Positions 62,547-64,000 of a DNA stretch of 64,000 nucleotides are shown one piece after another. Numbering within the stretch: the first letter of the stretch is position 1; every line of letters begins with the position of its first letter. Location: assembly GCA_948602995.1 (NCBI GenBank), contig CAPEBR010000004.1, positions 115,612 through 179,611 on the forward strand. Reading direction: 5' to 3'. This DNA is from an uncultured Dorea sp. (GTDB lineage Bacteria > Bacillota > Clostridia > Lachnospirales > Lachnospiraceae). The position numbers and the translations under genes are program-made. The notes under the pieces are model-generated. The model was not told the origin of the DNA, searched no databases, and worked only from the letters and a program-made list of their open reading frames with translations.

Positions 62547-63581
62547 TCAGATAAACGGAATCGCTTTTCCAATCCTTCTTACGCTGTCGCGCTCGATGAA
62601 TGTCCCTGGAAGCATAAACATTCCTGTTGAGTATTCTATATTTTCCAACTTATGAAGCAGGATGTGTACTGCCCGTTTTGCCATTTCTTTTGTGTGGATC
62701 TCATAGGTTGTAATACCTGACTGTCCGAATTCTCCTGCCACATAATTATCAAAGCCGACAATTGAGATATCTTCCGGAATCCGGTAGCCGGATGCATTCA
62801 GCTTACGGATCAAGATATATGCCGCTGTGTCACAATTACAGAAGAATGCAGTCGGCATCTCCTCCGGCAGGCGGAACTTTTTGCCCGGGTCGAAGCGTCC
62901 ATATTCTCTGTCACGGTCATCTATAAGCCATTCTGTCTTGGGCTTCATTCCATGGGCCATCAGTGACTTCAGATACCCCAGATAGCGGTCGTCAATACTG
63001 TCTGTTGAAAGCCTTGTTCCCACAAAGCCAATCCGGCTGTGCCCCATCTCGAACAGATAATTCGTCATCCTGTAGCCTCCCATTACATTGTTGGAAACTA
63101 CGGAATCACTGGTGTCCACTGTTCCCGGCGTGTCCAGGTTCAGTAGGGGAACACCGATATTATTTGCCATGAACGTAGCATAGCCCTTCTTAAAGGCTCC
63201 CATAATTATGATTCCGTCCACTTTCTTTTCTGTCACCGTCCTGGGAAGCACCATATTCTTTTCTATGTCATAAGTAATGACCTCCAGAATCGTAAAACAA
63301 TTTCTTGCCATTGCATCCTGTGACACATCCTGGTACAGCTTCCAGTAAAAGGACTGGTTTTCGCGGAGATACCGTTCCGCAACCACCACGCCAATTGTAT
63401 AGCTGTCCTTCTCTGTTATGATCACTTTTGATTTCGTATACCCCATCTCATCAGCCAGTTCAATAATCCGCTGCCTTAACTCATCACTTACACCCTTCTG
63501 TCCTGAAAGTGCTTTGGAAACCGTCACTGTGCTTACGCCAAGACGCTTTCCTATGTCCGAAAGCCTCACCGCCTTTGCCAT
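62547..63581 (-). CDS. LacI-family transcriptional regulator (second copy)
   Basis: 344 residues from the ATG giving MAKAVRLSDIG, preceded by GAAGGGAT; a longer frame starts at a TTG inside the palindrome and is unlikely. Helix-turn-helix VRLSDIGKRLGVSTVTVSKALSGQKGVSDELR, then a sugar-binding domain that is parallel to the regulator at 58541 along its whole length (IGVVVAERYL, GFVGTRLSTDSIDDRYLGY, DISIVGFDNYVAGEFGQSGITTYE). The two are paralogues and may share or split the mannan targets. Confidence 0.88.
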   Translation of the reverse strand: MAKAVRLSDIGKRLGVSTVTVSKALSGQKGVSDELRQRIIELADEMGYTKSKVIITEKDSYTIGVVVAERYLRENQSFYWKLYQDVSQDAMARNCFTILEVITYDIEKNMVLPRTVTEKKVDGIIIMGAFKKGYATFMANNIGVPLLNLDTPGTVDTSDSVVSNNVMGGYRMTNYLFEMGHSRIGFVGTRLSTDSIDDRYLGYLKSLMAHGMKPKTEWLIDDRDREYGRFDPGKKFRLPEEMPTAFFCNCDTAAYILIRKLNASGYRIPEDISIVGFDNYVAGEFGQSGITTYEIHTKEMAKRAVHILLHKLENIEYSTGMFMLPGTFIERDSVRRIGKAIPFI

Positions 63582-63609
63582 ATCATCCCTTCTCTCTTTC
63601 ACTCTGTTT

Positions 63610-63647
63610 TTGGGGACGGGGTATTTTTGAAAATACCCCGTCCCCAA
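63610..63647. repeat. GACGGGGTAT palindrome, copy 8
   Basis: 38 bp with one central mismatch (T-G), TAT variant as in copy 4. It lies between two same-strand genes, 29 bases before the regulator start, so here it would act as an internal terminator or spacer. Confidence 0.88.
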
Positions 63648-63661
63648 TTCACCAGTTCAGC

Positions 63662-63871
63662 CTATTCTTCGTCGTCAAGCCAGTAATCGTCATCCATGCT
63701 GTTGTAAGTATTCCCGTTATTGTTGCCGCAATTGATGCCTTTTTTTATCGGGGCAAGGAAAAATCCTTTGATCATACCTAACAGTATGCAGCATAAGATA
63801 ACCAGAATCTTCTCTGTCATTGTCCAGTCTCTTCTAAAAAAATATTTGATCTCTTCCCATATATCCCGCAT
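63662..63871 (-). CDS. Small membrane protein of unknown function
   Basis: 69 residues from the ATG giving MRDIWEEIKYFF, eight bases after AAGGAGG. One membrane segment (EKILVILCCILLGMIKGFFLAPI), followed by an Asn-rich linker and a strongly acidic tail (DDDYWLDDEE). I do not recognise a family. It precedes the LacI gene on the same strand with a palindrome in between. Confidence 0.65.
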   Translation of the reverse strand: MRDIWEEIKYFFRRDWTMTEKILVILCCILLGMIKGFFLAPIKKGINCGNNNGNTYNSMDDDYWLDDEE

Positions 63872-63949
63872 AGCCGCGTCCTCCTTATTATTTTTTCGCA
63901 TTCCCGATCCGCGAAGCTCACACTGCCACTTGAATCATGTTTATTATAA

Positions 63950-64000
63950 GTTACTGTTCACTCCGTGACCAGTAACATTCGCAAATCCATCTGAAATTCG
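63950..64000. repeat. GTTACTG repeat, inverted copy at window edge
   Basis: 51 bases exactly complementary to 61981-62031, running off the window. Confidence 0.85.

Noticed and set aside
62547..63647. LacI regulator starting with MGTGYF from the palindrome
   Set aside because: Needs a TTG start without ribosome site; the ATG at 63581 has one and gives the standard LacI N-terminus.

Overview
The window looks like a chromosomal segment of a gut Lachnospiraceae-type Firmicute. I infer this from moderate GC, strong AGGAGG ribosome sites, TTGACA/TATAAT promoters, YesM/YesN two-component and LacI-controlled ABC sugar loci, large secreted proteins with FIVAR and Big2-type domains, and a mannoside-phosphorylase gene set known from Lachnospiraceae. 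I cannot fix the genus. No rRNA, tRNA or CRISPR was seen.

Layout. (1) 1-4084: polyamine importer potABCD with its XRE-cupin regulator, all on the minus strand. (2) 4451-7421: a two-gene BcgI-like restriction-modification system, then a pyridoxal kinase. (3) 8370-17070: a minus-strand carbohydrate locus with a YesM/YesN two-component system, a GHL6-type glycosidase, a binding protein and two permeases. (4) 17083-20501: an AIM24-like protein, glutamate racemase, a TRIC-type channel and a degenerate receiver-GGDEF protein. (5) 20640-31851: an operon of three very large secreted proteins. (6) 32379-46308: an accessory region with a frameshifted gene, a lipoprotein fragment, a DUF4143 ATPase, two more surface proteins, transposase and other gene fragments, a possible tiny holin-like toxin, an AAA-PDDEXK protein, and two head-to-head truncated genes. 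(7) 46305-61765: a beta-manno-oligosaccharide locus. (8) 62148-63871: an orphan MNT nucleotidyltransferase, a second LacI regulator and a small membrane protein.

In the manno-oligosaccharide locus the parts fit one route. An ABC importer brings in oligosaccharides. GH36 removes alpha-galactose. The epimerase turns Man-Man into Man-Glc. Two GH130 phosphorylases release mannose-1-phosphate. A phosphohexomutase makes mannose-6-phosphate. A fused phosphomannose isomerase-ROK kinase makes fructose-6-phosphate and phosphorylates the freed hexose. LacI-type 7-5-7 palindromes sit at the transporter and GH36 promoters.

The most striking non-gene signal is a dispersed palindrome, TTGGGGACGGGGCATTTTT followed by its complement, present eight times. 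It sits at gene ends, and in four copies its centre supplies the stop codon of the neighbouring gene (five genes), which then ends in GTGHF. One copy has become the N-terminus of a histidine kinase. At least three further small repeat families also occur.
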